From the NCBI GenBank assembly GCA_905250115.1, contig CAJNOI010000052.1:326995-390994 (forward strand): DNA of 64,000 bases, in the 5' to 3' direction. The DNA comes from Adineta steineri. Taxonomy: Eukaryota > Rotifera > Eurotatoria > Adinetida > Adinetidae. Under the pieces are notes generated by a model. The model saw nothing but the letters and a program-made list of their open reading frames with translations. It ran no database searches and was not told the origin of the DNA. Both the position numbers and the translations under genes were made by a program. Shown piece after piece: positions 55,000 to 64,000 of this stretch. The stretch's first letter is position 1; every line of letters begins with the position of its first letter.

Positions 55000-57159
55000 T
55001 CACTTGGTTTTTACATCTTCCAAGTTATTTCTATACATTTGAAGATTAGGATGATTTGAAGGTAATGATTGTTCTCCAATTTGTACAGCACGTTCATAAA
55101 ATGTACGGGCTTTAGAGTAATTACCCATGTTTTCGTACATTGTACCAATGTTGTTGTAGGAAACAGCCAAAGTAGGATGATTCGGACGAAGTGACTGTTG
55201 ATGAATTTCAAGGGTTTTCTCAAAATAAGAAAGTGCTTTGGGATTATTACCCATATCGGCATGCACATTACCAATGTTGTTGTAGGAAGCAGCCAAATCG
55301 GGATGATTAGATGGAAGTGATTGTTGTTGAATTTCAAGGGTTTTTTCATAATAAGAAAGTGCTTTTGGATAATTATCCATGTTGTAATGCACATTACCAA
55401 TATTACCGTAGGAAGAGGCCAAATCAGGATGATTGGGAGGAAGTGATTGTTGTTGAATTTCAAGGGCTTTTTCATAATAAGAAAGTGCTTTCGGATAATT
55501 GCCCATACTGCACTGCACTAACCCAATATTGTTGTAGGAAGAAGCCAAATCAGGATGATTGGGTGGAAGTGATTGCTGTTTAATTTCAAGAGCTTTTTCA
55601 TGAGATGAAAGTGCTTTCGGATAGTTACCCATGCTATTATGCACATTACCAATGTTGTTGTGGGATATCGCCAAATCAGGATGATTGGGAGGAAGAGTTT
55701 TTAGATAGATAGCAACTGATTGTTCATAGAATGCAAGTGCCTCTTGATATTTTCCTTGACCATCTTTGGTTAAACCAAGTCGATGATAAACAGGTGCCTT
55801 TTCTCTGTCATTTCTTGTTTGATCAAGTAAAACTTGATAAATGTTTTCAGCCTTGTCAAATTGACCCATTTTCAATAGTACCAAACCCAATCGGTACCAT
55901 CCTTTGTTGTTTGGAAAACTCTCTTGTCGAATGTAATCAGTAAGTCTGCTTAATTCTGGATCGTTGTCAGCAGTCAATACCAAATTAACTTCATATAAAC
56001 GATTATTTTCACCCATTTGTTTAATATCCTGTATACGAAACACGCTATGCATCGAAAATAAGACTTCCTCTTCCTTCTGGAAGTCACTGATATCAGCAAT
56101 TGAAGCAAATGGTGTTGTTGATAGAGCAGGATTGACGTCCATGATAAAAAGTACACCAACTTGATCTGGATTTCTTTCAGCATCTTGAGCAAAATCTAGT
56201 GAAACTTTGCGAATCGTACTGGTAGATAAGAAATTATTGAATGAAATAAGACCACCTTTAATTTTGCTCATTTGTTCAAAATCTCTTGCAGATAAACCTT
56301 GCCCACGATAAACGGTGAAGGTGTTAGCAGCAGTTGTACCAGCATATTGTTCCTTGTGCAATTGTTCAATCTGTCGATGTAGATCACGGATGAAGAAACC
56401 CATACGTGTAATGATATCACCATCCATCAATCGTAATGCACGATTGAGCATGGGATAGAGGAATATTTGGCAAGTGTACCAATAAACTGGTGTTTTCTTG
56501 TGATATTGGCTTTCTAATTGTTTAATATTAACCATTTCTTCTTCATTGTCGGCAAAAGCATCACGACAGTAATCAAAATAATCTTGGATGTGGTTTTGTT
56601 TAAATGTGATGGTTAATATAATTTCTTTGATGATCTGAGTGTACATAAAAGAAGAGTCTAATTGATCCAACTTTTTATTTGTTCCCACAAAACTCATGGG
56701 AATAGCATTCTGCTCACATTGATGAGCAGCTTCCTTGAGTGCTTCACAGATGGGTGTAATATCTGTGAAGACACCCTTTATTTTGGGCCAATCTTTAGTC
56801 CATTGTTCATGATATTTTTTATTACCACAAAAAATAAATATCGAATCAAGTTGAGACATATTGTGCACACGAGGCACTATCTGTTGTCCAAGTGACCCAG
56901 ATATAATCATGCATACCTTGTTATCGACGACTGTTTGAATAAATTCGAGACATTGATTACCATTTGTATATGTCTTGATGTCGTTAACAGCACATCGTAA
57001 TTTTGTGATTGTATTTTGACAATCATTATTTGATTCATTAATGTTACTGTCTAACCAGATTAGAAGAACATTTTGCATTTGTTGGATATTGATACGTCGA
57101 CGACCTTCTGCATCTTTTGGAACTGTAGATGCATTTTTTGTTGATTTTTCTTCGTTCAT
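55000..57159 (-). CDS. Arginine ADP-ribosyltransferase fused to kinesin-light-chain-like TPRs
   Basis: Intronless, 719 aa. Residues about 225-400 form an R-S-E class mono-ADP-ribosyltransferase domain: VYRGQGLS (Arg about 285), FNNFLSTST (STS about 312-314) and EEEVLF (catalytic ExE about 363-365). The key residues look intact, so it should transfer ADP-ribose from NAD to arginine. Residues about 420-710 hold about seven TPRs. Six of them are nearly identical 42-residue units with LPPNHPDLAxSYNNIG and NYPKALSYYEKALEIQQQSL, the kinesin-light-chain type. The N-terminal 200 residues are a separate domain typical of the bdelloid family. There is no signal peptide, so it should act inside the cell. 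Lack of introns in an intron-rich neighbourhood suggests a recently spread or retro-copied family. Confidence 0.9.
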   Translation of the reverse strand: MNEEKSTKNASTVPKDAEGRRRINIQQMQNVLLIWLDSNINESNNDCQNTITKLRCAVNDIKTYTNGNQCLEFIQTVVDNKVCMIISGSLGQQIVPRVHNMSQLDSIFIFCGNKKYHEQWTKDWPKIKGVFTDITPICEALKEAAHQCEQNAIPMSFVGTNKKLDQLDSSFMYTQIIKEIILTITFKQNHIQDYFDYCRDAFADNEEEMVNIKQLESQYHKKTPVYWYTCQIFLYPMLNRALRLMDGDIITRMGFFIRDLHRQIEQLHKEQYAGTTAANTFTVYRGQGLSARDFEQMSKIKGGLISFNNFLSTSTIRKVSLDFAQDAERNPDQVGVLFIMDVNPALSTTPFASIADISDFQKEEEVLFSMHSVFRIQDIKQMGENNRLYEVNLVLTADNDPELSRLTDYIRQESFPNNKGWYRLGLVLLKMGQFDKAENIYQVLLDQTRNDREKAPVYHRLGLTKDGQGKYQEALAFYEQSVAIYLKTLPPNHPDLAISHNNIGNVHNSMGNYPKALSSHEKALEIKQQSLPPNHPDLASSYNNIGLVQCSMGNYPKALSYYEKALEIQQQSLPPNHPDLASSYGNIGNVHYNMDNYPKALSYYEKTLEIQQQSLPSNHPDLAASYNNIGNVHADMGNNPKALSYFEKTLEIHQQSLRPNHPTLAVSYNNIGTMYENMGNYSKARTFYERAVQIGEQSLPSNHPNLQMYRNNLEDVKTK
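55160..55700 (-). repeat. Tandem 126-bp coding repeats (TPR array)
   Basis: The TPR-coding segment consists of successive, highly similar 126-bp units. Similarity extends through synonymous positions (for example repeated GGAAGTGATTGTTGTTGAATTT on +), indicating recent unit duplication or homogenisation. Confidence 0.8.
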
Positions 57160-59611
57160 TGTATATTGCGTGAATGGTTTGAATTGGAATTGCTGTGTAA
57201 ATTTTACTACTACGAAGTAATGATGAAAAACGATTCTTTTTATAGGTATCTACTTCCTTGCGAAACGTTGTTTTTTTCTTTAACTATTTTTTGATGTTGC
57301 TATGAAAAATAAACATCGAAATAATCAGCGAAAAAGAATGACTTTATTTGGTTTCACTACGAACAGCATTGTTGAGTCATTTTTGTTAATTGAGAATCGG
57401 GGGTTGGAAGAAGCTTGTTTGTATAATCAAATATTTGATGAATTACACAAGTTGACAACATGTTTGTTGATGGCAGGAATTTGTGTTTTAAAAAAGCGCG
57501 TTCGTCATCAAATGAACGAAAAAAGACTTGGTTATGCATCGTTTTCTATCTTGCATTAATTATAAATTTTAAATAAGTATGAATGATAGTCATTATAATA
57601 ATTCTTGATCTGTATACAATTGTAGAAATATATCACTACTTTTTCAATAAATTAAAAACTACAGTGCAATGAAATTTTTTCTTGTGAAACTAGATGATCG
57701 AAAACAATCTCAGTTTTGTTTTCTTTGCGATGATGCAATAATAAATGCCATAAAATATGAAGCAAAATATAAAAGAAAAGTTTACAATAATTTGAACTGA
57801 TTTAATGACAACACAAATTATAATAAAGAATATTTTATTTCTGAACAGTTTTTATATACAAGTGGGATTTTCTTTGAAGATAAAATATTAGTAGGCTGCA
57901 TGTGATTACATTGGAGTAAACTTAACGATAAAGAAAAAGGTACACTCGTAATGAACAAACGAAAGAAAACCTTATCATGTATTTTATTTTACAAGTGAAT
58001 TGTAAATTTCAATTACATCTGATGATGACTCCATGATAAAGATACACCATATATCCATTGTTTCATCCTTTTTGTCCATGCTTTACGTAGATGAGCACAC
58101 CTTCAAAGATGTTTCAAAGATATAAACACTTTTCTTGTTGTCAAAAAGGAAAAAATGTATGTATGTTGCTTACAAAACATAAAATCTTGAGAGTGGGTGT
58201 GTGTATGGACGTATGAGGCTTGAATAATATACTTATTTCTAACACCCATACCCACTCGTTGTCACTAAATATCGAATAAACTCTTGACAGATTAATGTGA
58301 GTTTAATTTTTCCAACAATGAATATCAATAGATTACTTATAATAAAAAACCTAGAATGAAAAACATTTAACAAACATACCATTAAATTCCAAAATATATT
58401 TATCAGGAGATGCAGAATTTCAATTAAAATGTTATGACATGACAGAATTTCAATGGTTAGTATATCAACGAAAAAAAAGATTAGTTAAAGCTCTTCATAT
58501 TTATCTTATATAAGAAATGTTCAAAGGCATTAAAATCAAATGACATTGAAGTTGATTCATATGTTCATACTTTAATTGATAAATTCTTTTATTATACTAC
58601 TACATGCCTTCTTTGATTCATGATGAAGAAGAATATTATTTTTTTGCGATTGTAATTTATTTGTAGACATGAAAAAATAATTGTTTAATATGATATATAC
58701 AAGAAACTTTTTTTATTGATAACAAGTTTGTAACAGAAATTCATCTTTATGAAAATTAGAGCATAATATAGTATAAGTGCACAGTGAGGAGCCAGGCGAA
58801 CACGTATGAAAACACTCTTTTCCCGAATCTAATCATTTGTGTAGATACATGTTTATGTGATCTATCATACCCTAAAATAGTGATTCTCAAAGTCTTAGAG
58901 AGCTCAAGCGAAGAGTCTTCCAAGGCTTGGGCCTAGAAATTGTCATAAATAAATAAAATCAAGTCGTTCGGTAATATAACACAAGATTCCATATGCAAAC
59001 AATATCACAAAAAACTTGTTTACCTATCTACTAGTCAAATGTTTTGGAAAAAGTTATTTTTCTAAAATCCTTTTAATTTCGTAAAAAGATCTTTCTGAAC
59101 GGTATGCTAGCAGTTCAAGTCAATTTAAAGGTAGCCCTAAGCAAAAGAAAAAAAGGATATCCGCCTGCTTATACGAAAGTTCTCAACCGTGAAGTGTTCG
59201 TAGAAATATGTATGATCAGAGAAACAAAAAAATCTAATCACGAAAAACTAAATAATCAGTAAAAAAACAAGATAATTTATAATCATCAGCAAACTTATTT
59301 GTCCAGTAAATGGTTCTGAAATTGAATATGTATGTTGTCAAGCAATTGATTTATCACCATTCGTATCCGCATTCTAGAAAATAATCAACAAAAATAAATA
59401 AATAAATGATGATATTCTTTTGATCAGTGAGGATATCTACATTAGTATGGTCCTGATATGAAAGAAATCTCAAAGAAGCCTGTTGTCTTTTATCATTTTT
59501 AGCATAGACAAAATGTATACAATTAAAATTCATAAGCTAATTGAGCTAACTTTTTCTAAAATCTATAAAAGTATCTTACTGACTAATTGCTTCCATGATT
59601 TCTATAAAACC
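57160..59611. other. Spacer with possible gene remnants
   Basis: About 2.45 kb. Short stretches look coding but lead nowhere: a 43-codon frame from ATG about 57669 (MKFFLVKLDDRKQSQ...), a 35-codon frame after an acceptor at about 58407 (GDAEFQLKCYDMTEFQW...) and a 28-codon frame ending TAG at about 59380 (KLICPVNGSEIEYVCC...). They may be debris of one decayed gene on +. An 85-aa frame at 57302-57559 has no domain features. Confidence 0.35.
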
Positions 59612-59938
59612 TTATCCTGCTTCTTCTATATCATAAGCAAGATCCATTTCTTCTTCAGTCTCGCATTTAATTTCATCAAATACGACCGCATTTTCGATAT
59701 CATCAACATTAAATGGAAATTTCTCTTCACCTCTCATACACATTGTAAATGAGTCATAACATTGTTTAAGCATCTCTTCGTGTGTTTCGGCTTGAAAAAA
59801 ACCAGTAAGTTTAAAGGATTTATCGTAATAACTGCCATAATAATAACCACCCTCATCAATATTACATATAATAGGAATATGATATTTATTACCTATTGAC
59901 GAGATTTTTTTCATATCAAGATCATCAGTAGATGACAT
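59612..59938 (-). CDS. Small acidic hypothetical protein
   Basis: Single-exon frame of 108 aa on minus, rich in Asp, Glu, Met and Tyr (CNIDEGGYYYGSYYDKSF; EEEMDLAYDIEEAG). Codon use and lack of low complexity look like a real gene, and the frame ends with TAA at 59612. No known motif, signal peptide or membrane helix. It could be an intact lineage-specific gene or the surviving exon of a larger one. Confidence 0.5.
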   Translation of the reverse strand: MSSTDDLDMKKISSIGNKYHIPIICNIDEGGYYYGSYYDKSFKLTGFFQAETHEEMLKQCYDSFTMCMRGEEKFPFNVDDIENAVVFDEIKCETEEEMDLAYDIEEAG

Positions 59939-60592
59939 GATAAACGTGATGATAATTAAAAAAAGGACAAAAAGATGAACGTATTATTGATTCACATGAT
60001 ACGATTACGACGACGACCAATTAAGGTAATAAAATGTATTACTAACTAATTTTTTTGTATTATAATCAATAAAATATTTGAAAGACTATTGAATTATAAA
60101 GAAATATATATGGAATAGATGGCGTAATGTATTGATATATCATTATAATCATTGACTAGAAGAAAAAAATTTAAAACACATAACAACAACTTCGAATAAT
60201 TTAGAAAAAACATTTTAGAAATTCTTAAGGCTCCCCCCCCCCACCCTAATATCTATTTTCGCTTCTGAACATCCAATCTTGCTGAAATTTTCAGGGGAGT
60301 TGTGTCCCATGATAGGTATCTCACAGTAAAAATTTCAGCTCAAAATCTTGAGTCTAGCAAGTTTTACCTGTAGATTACTGATCTGAGGGTATAAATATCT
60401 GCTCTTTCTATTCATTCTCACATCCACACTCAAATTTAATTTTAAAGATAAAGTTAATTTTTTAGAAACGCTTTATTTCAATATGAACAACAAAAACAAT
60501 TAAAGCCAAATTTGACAACAAGAAAAGCGGACTTTCAATTTTTTACATTAAAGGTTCAGACTAATAAATTAAATTGAATATAATTGAGAGTA
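59939..60592. other. Spacer upstream of the giant receptor's 3' end
   Basis: About 650 bp. It contains a poly-C run at about 60232-60243 within a less AT-rich patch (60225-60400) that resembles repeat debris. No inverted ends or exons were found. Confidence 0.5.
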
Positions 60593-63500
60593 TCATTGTC
60601 TCATCATTCTCATAAATCGTTGTCGCCAAGTGATAAGCGATTGTTTAAATTGTTTCTTGTAAAAACTCGATGGTAGAACAAATATAACAAAGATGAAAGA
60701 TGATGGAATGAATGAAACAAAATAGCCACAAAGATATAACCAAGGATTTCGTGATGTTTTAATACATGTTGATAGTAATGAAATAAGAAAACGAGGAAAC
60801 AGTAAAACAGCTAATGCGATAGAACTGATAATAAGTTGTTTGTGTTCATTGATTTGATTAACGAGTTGTTGTCTATAATTAAATTTTGTTCGAGTGGTCG
60901 TTCGTTGACGTGCAATGTTTATGATGATATAAACAGCTGAGAATAAATTTATTGCACAAGGAGCAACAAAATGAAAATATTGAACAATTGTGGTATATCT
61001 TTCAACTGATTGAGAATACTGAAGTACACACCAAACACGTTGTTCTTCATGATCATCAAATAAATCACGATAGATGAGTTCATAACACATTGAACCCAAA
61101 ATTATAAATGGTAAAAGGCAACATACCCATCGTGCAATACATGTACTTCTTTGTTTACTAAAATTAATACCTTGAAGGACTGATATTGCTCTTTCTATGG
61201 CCACACAAGTATTAAGCCAATTACTCATATTTAAGAAAAGACGAAGTAAAGGTTCAAATATTAAACATCCAACTCGAAGAATATTACGATTAATCAATGG
61301 ATTCATATACGTATATAATACAAACAAGAATTTTATAATTAACATAGTAACAATCAGAATAGAAATAATTGATGATATTCGAAGATAAATTCCAGATCCT
61401 ACTTTACGAGAATCACGATTATGGAAAACCAGATAGCTAAGAAAACCATTGATTAAACCAACGAGAAAAATAATCATGATAAATGTTGTACTTAATTTAA
61501 CTACCAATGATTGATCATTTAATGTACTGTTAGGTCGAATTTCGTAACGTAATAAATCATCTAATGTTAATCCAATACCTTTAGCATAAAATTGACATCG
61601 ATCACCAAAGAAACAATCATTACATAGACATATAATACTATAAAAACATATAGGTTGATCTTGTAAACATGTTCCACCATTTTCACAATAAACATTATCA
61701 TCACAGATAAAACTCAGTTGTTGATCTAATGAAAAACAATTACTATGATGTTCTTCTGTGCATAAACACATATAAAATTCATCCACAAAACATTGTAGAT
61801 TATAATCACGTTGACATGGAATATGATAGCTTTTCAATCGTTGAATTCGTGGTAATGATACTAATGTAGTGTTTAAAACTTCATCAACGGAAGCACATCG
61901 TCGTGCTGGATTAATCAATGTTGTTATGTTAGATTGTACGATTTCTTGAAGTACAGCCAAATAATAACGATTATCAATTTTGACAAGAAGCATTCTGAAC
62001 ATCTCTTGAGAGTATAAAATAACATGATCCTGAAACATAGTCATTTTTTTGAGTATAGTAAATGTTGGTATTGATCGTTCGAAACTAATTTCATTGTAGA
62101 TATAGACGAGTAAGTATGATGAAATGTCAATATTCTTAAGGGAAATCTCTATTCTGTGATTGAGGTATTGACATCTTGATCCATGAAATTGTTCTGAACA
62201 AAAACATACATAACTTTCATCAATCATTCTCTCATCGATTACGACACACCGACCATTATTTTCGCAAAATCCCACGGGACACATCAGTTTAAGACGACAA
62301 AATGAACCAAATCTATTTTGAGGACAAACACATATTGACCGATTCTGAATCGAACCAGTACAGATCGAATTTGGTGCGCACATACTGCAATCGATGGGAA
62401 TATGACATTGTGCACCAGACCAACCTGAGTAACATTGACAGAAGAATCGTTCTTCATTATGATATTTCATGCAAGTACCTTTATAACATTGAAGATTACA
62501 ATGATTAAAATTCGATGGTCGAGATATTGGAATAGTCAAAAGAGTACTCAATCGATTAACTGGTAAAAAAATAAATGGAATTGTTAAATGCCAACTTAAT
62601 AGATACGTCAATGAACTCTTGTCAAATGCGTCAATACGAATGCTATAATTTTTTGAATTATTCTTTCCTCGTGTCGTATATAACAGATAGATATCTACAG
62701 GTCGACCACAATATGTTTTTGATTCATAAGTAAATTGATGGTATGAATGAATTTCTTGTCTATCGTTATCCTCTTCCATTAACGTAACAATAATAGCATA
62801 GACAATCGGCCGATCAACTGTCGCCAGTACGAGAGTTAAACTGACACGTTGATTTTGATACTGACACTGATCACCATAATAGTTTGGTGGACAAAAACAT
62901 AGATTACTGTAATTGTCGACTCCAACTCGATGATACATATGTAAACCATAATTACAGACATCTGGCTGTATGATATTTTTAATCGGCAATTCTATCGATT
63001 CGTCAGTGATCTGATTTTTAATAGAATATGTTGGAATAGTCTGTAAGGTTGGATAGACCAATACAGTCTCTAATAAAAAAGACTTATAATCTGTATTAAT
63101 GATTTGACATGAAATATTCCGCATATCAATAAAATCATCAAAACTATAGCCATTGCATAATTGCAGACGGTCAACACAAAATTCATAATTATCATACGGT
63201 AGACATTCTTGGTTTTTATCGCAAAGGTTTTCATCTTCTAAATTTATACATTTCGTGTGATTCGAACAATGAAGTTTGTTCGTTTGAAAGTATTGAAATT
63301 CATCGGATGATGCTCCAAAACAATTGACGGTTTCATAGAGGACTTGGCCGGTTGGTAAACACATCTGTGTATAATTCTGTGGTGAAGAACAGAAAAAGAA
63401 ATGATTTAACATAATTGGTTGAGTACAGTTTTCTTCGTCTTTTCCATCAAGACAATTTCGAAAACCATCACATCGTGTATAAATATTATTGCATAGCCAA

Positions 63501-64000
63501 TATTCACAATCAGTCTCATCTGAATGATTTCGTCCATTAATCAACATCAAGGGCAAAGCCGCAATACGATCGCATATTTGATAAAATAAAATTTCCTCAT
63601 AATTTATATCTGTTGGACGAGAGCAGATATTTGGTGAAATTAAAGGTGAATGACATTGTTTCTCATCTGGACATTGAAATCGGAGCGTTTGATTTAATAA
63701 ACAACTCAATTCAAATGCTTCTTCATCATCGTTTAGAAAACAATCGTGTATACCGTCAACGATTCGATATTTAGAAATAAATTTTGAAGAGTTCTTACAA
63801 TGATATAATGATGAATAGTGAACATCAATATTTTGATAACGTTGAGTGATACAACCAATAAAGTATGGTTTGACTGAATCTATGATAGATTTCCATGTAG
63901 TTAATTCGATATACAAGTCAAGGCCTGTTTGATTTCCGTGCAGGCAGGTGAGATTTTTATGACGAAATGTAGGTGTGAGAAAATCACATAATTGCTCATC
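60593..64000 (-). CDS. Giant EGF/LDLa-like ectodomain seven-transmembrane receptor (5' end beyond window)
   Basis: One uninterrupted frame on minus from the window edge to TGA at 60593-60595, about 1135 residues visible. The frame does not start at 63916 (that codon is TTG) but remains open to base 64000, so the N-terminus is missing. The ectodomain has Cys-rich LDL-receptor-class-A-like modules (CDGFRNCLDGKDEENC) and EGF modules (CFCPPNYYGDQC; CQCYSGWSGAQC; CENNGGTC-type), with many N-glycosylation sites. Seven hydrophobic helices follow, beginning TFIMIIFLVGLINGFLSYL; helix 3 ends with LNTCVAIERAISV, the rhodopsin-class ERA/DRY equivalent. The C-tail is short and basic. It is probably an adhesion-type GPCR; such genes are expanded in bdelloids. 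Ligand unknown. Confidence 0.85.
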   Translation of the reverse strand, partial: DEQLCDFLTPTFRHKNLTCLHGNQTGLDLYIELTTWKSIIDSVKPYFIGCITQRYQNIDVHYSSLYHCKNSSKFISKYRIVDGIHDCFLNDDEEAFELSCLLNQTLRFQCPDEKQCHSPLISPNICSRPTDINYEEILFYQICDRIAALPLMLINGRNHSDETDCEYWLCNNIYTRCDGFRNCLDGKDEENCTQPIMLNHFFFCSSPQNYTQMCLPTGQVLYETVNCFGASSDEFQYFQTNKLHCSNHTKCINLEDENLCDKNQECLPYDNYEFCVDRLQLCNGYSFDDFIDMRNISCQIINTDYKSFLLETVLVYPTLQTIPTYSIKNQITDESIELPIKNIIQPDVCNYGLHMYHRVGVDNYSNLCFCPPNYYGDQCQYQNQRVSLTLVLATVDRPIVYAIIVTLMEEDNDRQEIHSYHQFTYESKTYCGRPVDIYLLYTTRGKNNSKNYSIRIDAFDKSSLTYLLSWHLTIPFIFLPVNRLSTLLTIPISRPSNFNHCNLQCYKGTCMKYHNEERFFCQCYSGWSGAQCHIPIDCSMCAPNSICTGSIQNRSICVCPQNRFGSFCRLKLMCPVGFCENNGRCVVIDERMIDESYVCFCSEQFHGSRCQYLNHRIEISLKNIDISSYLLVYIYNEISFERSIPTFTILKKMTMFQDHVILYSQEMFRMLLVKIDNRYYLAVLQEIVQSNITTLINPARRCASVDEVLNTTLVSLPRIQRLKSYHIPCQRDYNLQCFVDEFYMCLCTEEHHSNCFSLDQQLSFICDDNVYCENGGTCLQDQPICFYSIICLCNDCFFGDRCQFYAKGIGLTLDDLLRYEIRPNSTLNDQSLVVKLSTTFIMIIFLVGLINGFLSYLVFHNRDSRKVGSGIYLRISSIISILIVTMLIIKFLFVLYTYMNPLINRNILRVGCLIFEPLLRLFLNMSNWLNTCVAIERAISVLQGINFSKQRSTCIARWVCCLLPFIILGSMCYELIYRDLFDDHEEQRVWCVLQYSQSVERYTTIVQYFHFVAPCAINLFSAVYIIINIARQRTTTRTKFNYRQQLVNQINEHKQLIISSIALAVLLFPRFLISLLSTCIKTSRNPWLYLCGYFVSFIPSSFIFVIFVLPSSFYKKQFKQSLITWRQRFMRMMRQ

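Noticed and set aside
55011..55475. 154-aa frame inside the TPR array
   Set aside because: Alternate-frame shadow of the 126-bp repeats; hydrophobic repetitive translation.
57302..57559. 85-aa open frame on +
   Set aside because: No domain, adjacent to the ART-TPR 5' end, composition unremarkable; no splice or expression support.
63914..63916. Start of the giant receptor at 63916
   Set aside because: The codon is TTG and the frame stays open to the window edge; treated as internal.

Overview
This is an AT-rich, intron-dense animal nuclear sequence. Most genes are chains of short exons split by GT-AG introns, many of them only 45-70 bp. The gene content points to a bdelloid rotifer of the Adineta/Rotaria kind. 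The signs are an intronless arginine ADP-ribosyltransferase fused to kinesin-light-chain-like TPRs, tandem B-box/coiled-coil/NHL genes, a very large EGF/LDLa-like seven-helix receptor, a small LEA-like hydrophilic protein, and deep metazoan genes (Pax6, PTEN, DDX41, ABHD13, HERPUD, myosin regulatory light chain, a RAB11FIP3/4 type protein). The assignment is by family content only; no database was searched. A 100-base run of N at 38444-38543 is an assembly gap.

Layout. 0-5 kb: the 3' end of an unrecognised gene and a four-exon PAP2_3/AUR1-like membrane phosphotransferase. 7.9-12.7 kb: a RAB11FIP3/4-like gene with two candidate terminal exons, each encoding a Rab11-binding helix. 13.5-17.8 kb: a small globular protein and a basic nuclear-looking protein. 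19.3-28.0 kb, all on +: an RNF38/RNF44-like RING-H2 ligase, a chimeric gene, DDX41 and an LEA-like gene, the last three spaced like an operon. 31.5-33.9 kb: Pax6. 35-38.3 kb: a TerB-like protein and the myosin regulatory light chain. 38.6-41.8 kb: two tandem NHL genes, the first decapitated by the gap. 42.4-43.2 kb: a HAD hydrolase. 43.8-50.9 kb, on -: a membrane carboxylesterase with an intact triad, ABHD13 and HERPUD. 51.4-53.3 kb: PTEN, head to head with HERPUD. 55-57.2 kb on -: the ART-TPR gene. 59.6-64 kb on -: a small acidic ORF and the giant receptor, which runs off the window.

The most unusual item is the gene at 21.8-23.2 kb. It joins the RED half of a Pax paired domain to a C-terminal RING-H2 finger in one reading frame. 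The last RED helix and the RING lie in the same exon, and the RED intron is at the same position and phase as in the neighbouring Pax6. An RNF38-like RING gene lies immediately upstream and Pax6 about 8 kb downstream, all on the same strand, so a local chimera is a plausible origin. I know of no described family with this architecture.

Secondary signals are several short terminal-inverted-repeat elements in introns and spacers (one with a perfect 8-bp target duplication typical of hAT elements), acceptor sites just upstream of several start codons that suggest spliced-leader trans-splicing, and candidates for horizontal acquisition (AUR1-like, HAD, TerB-like).
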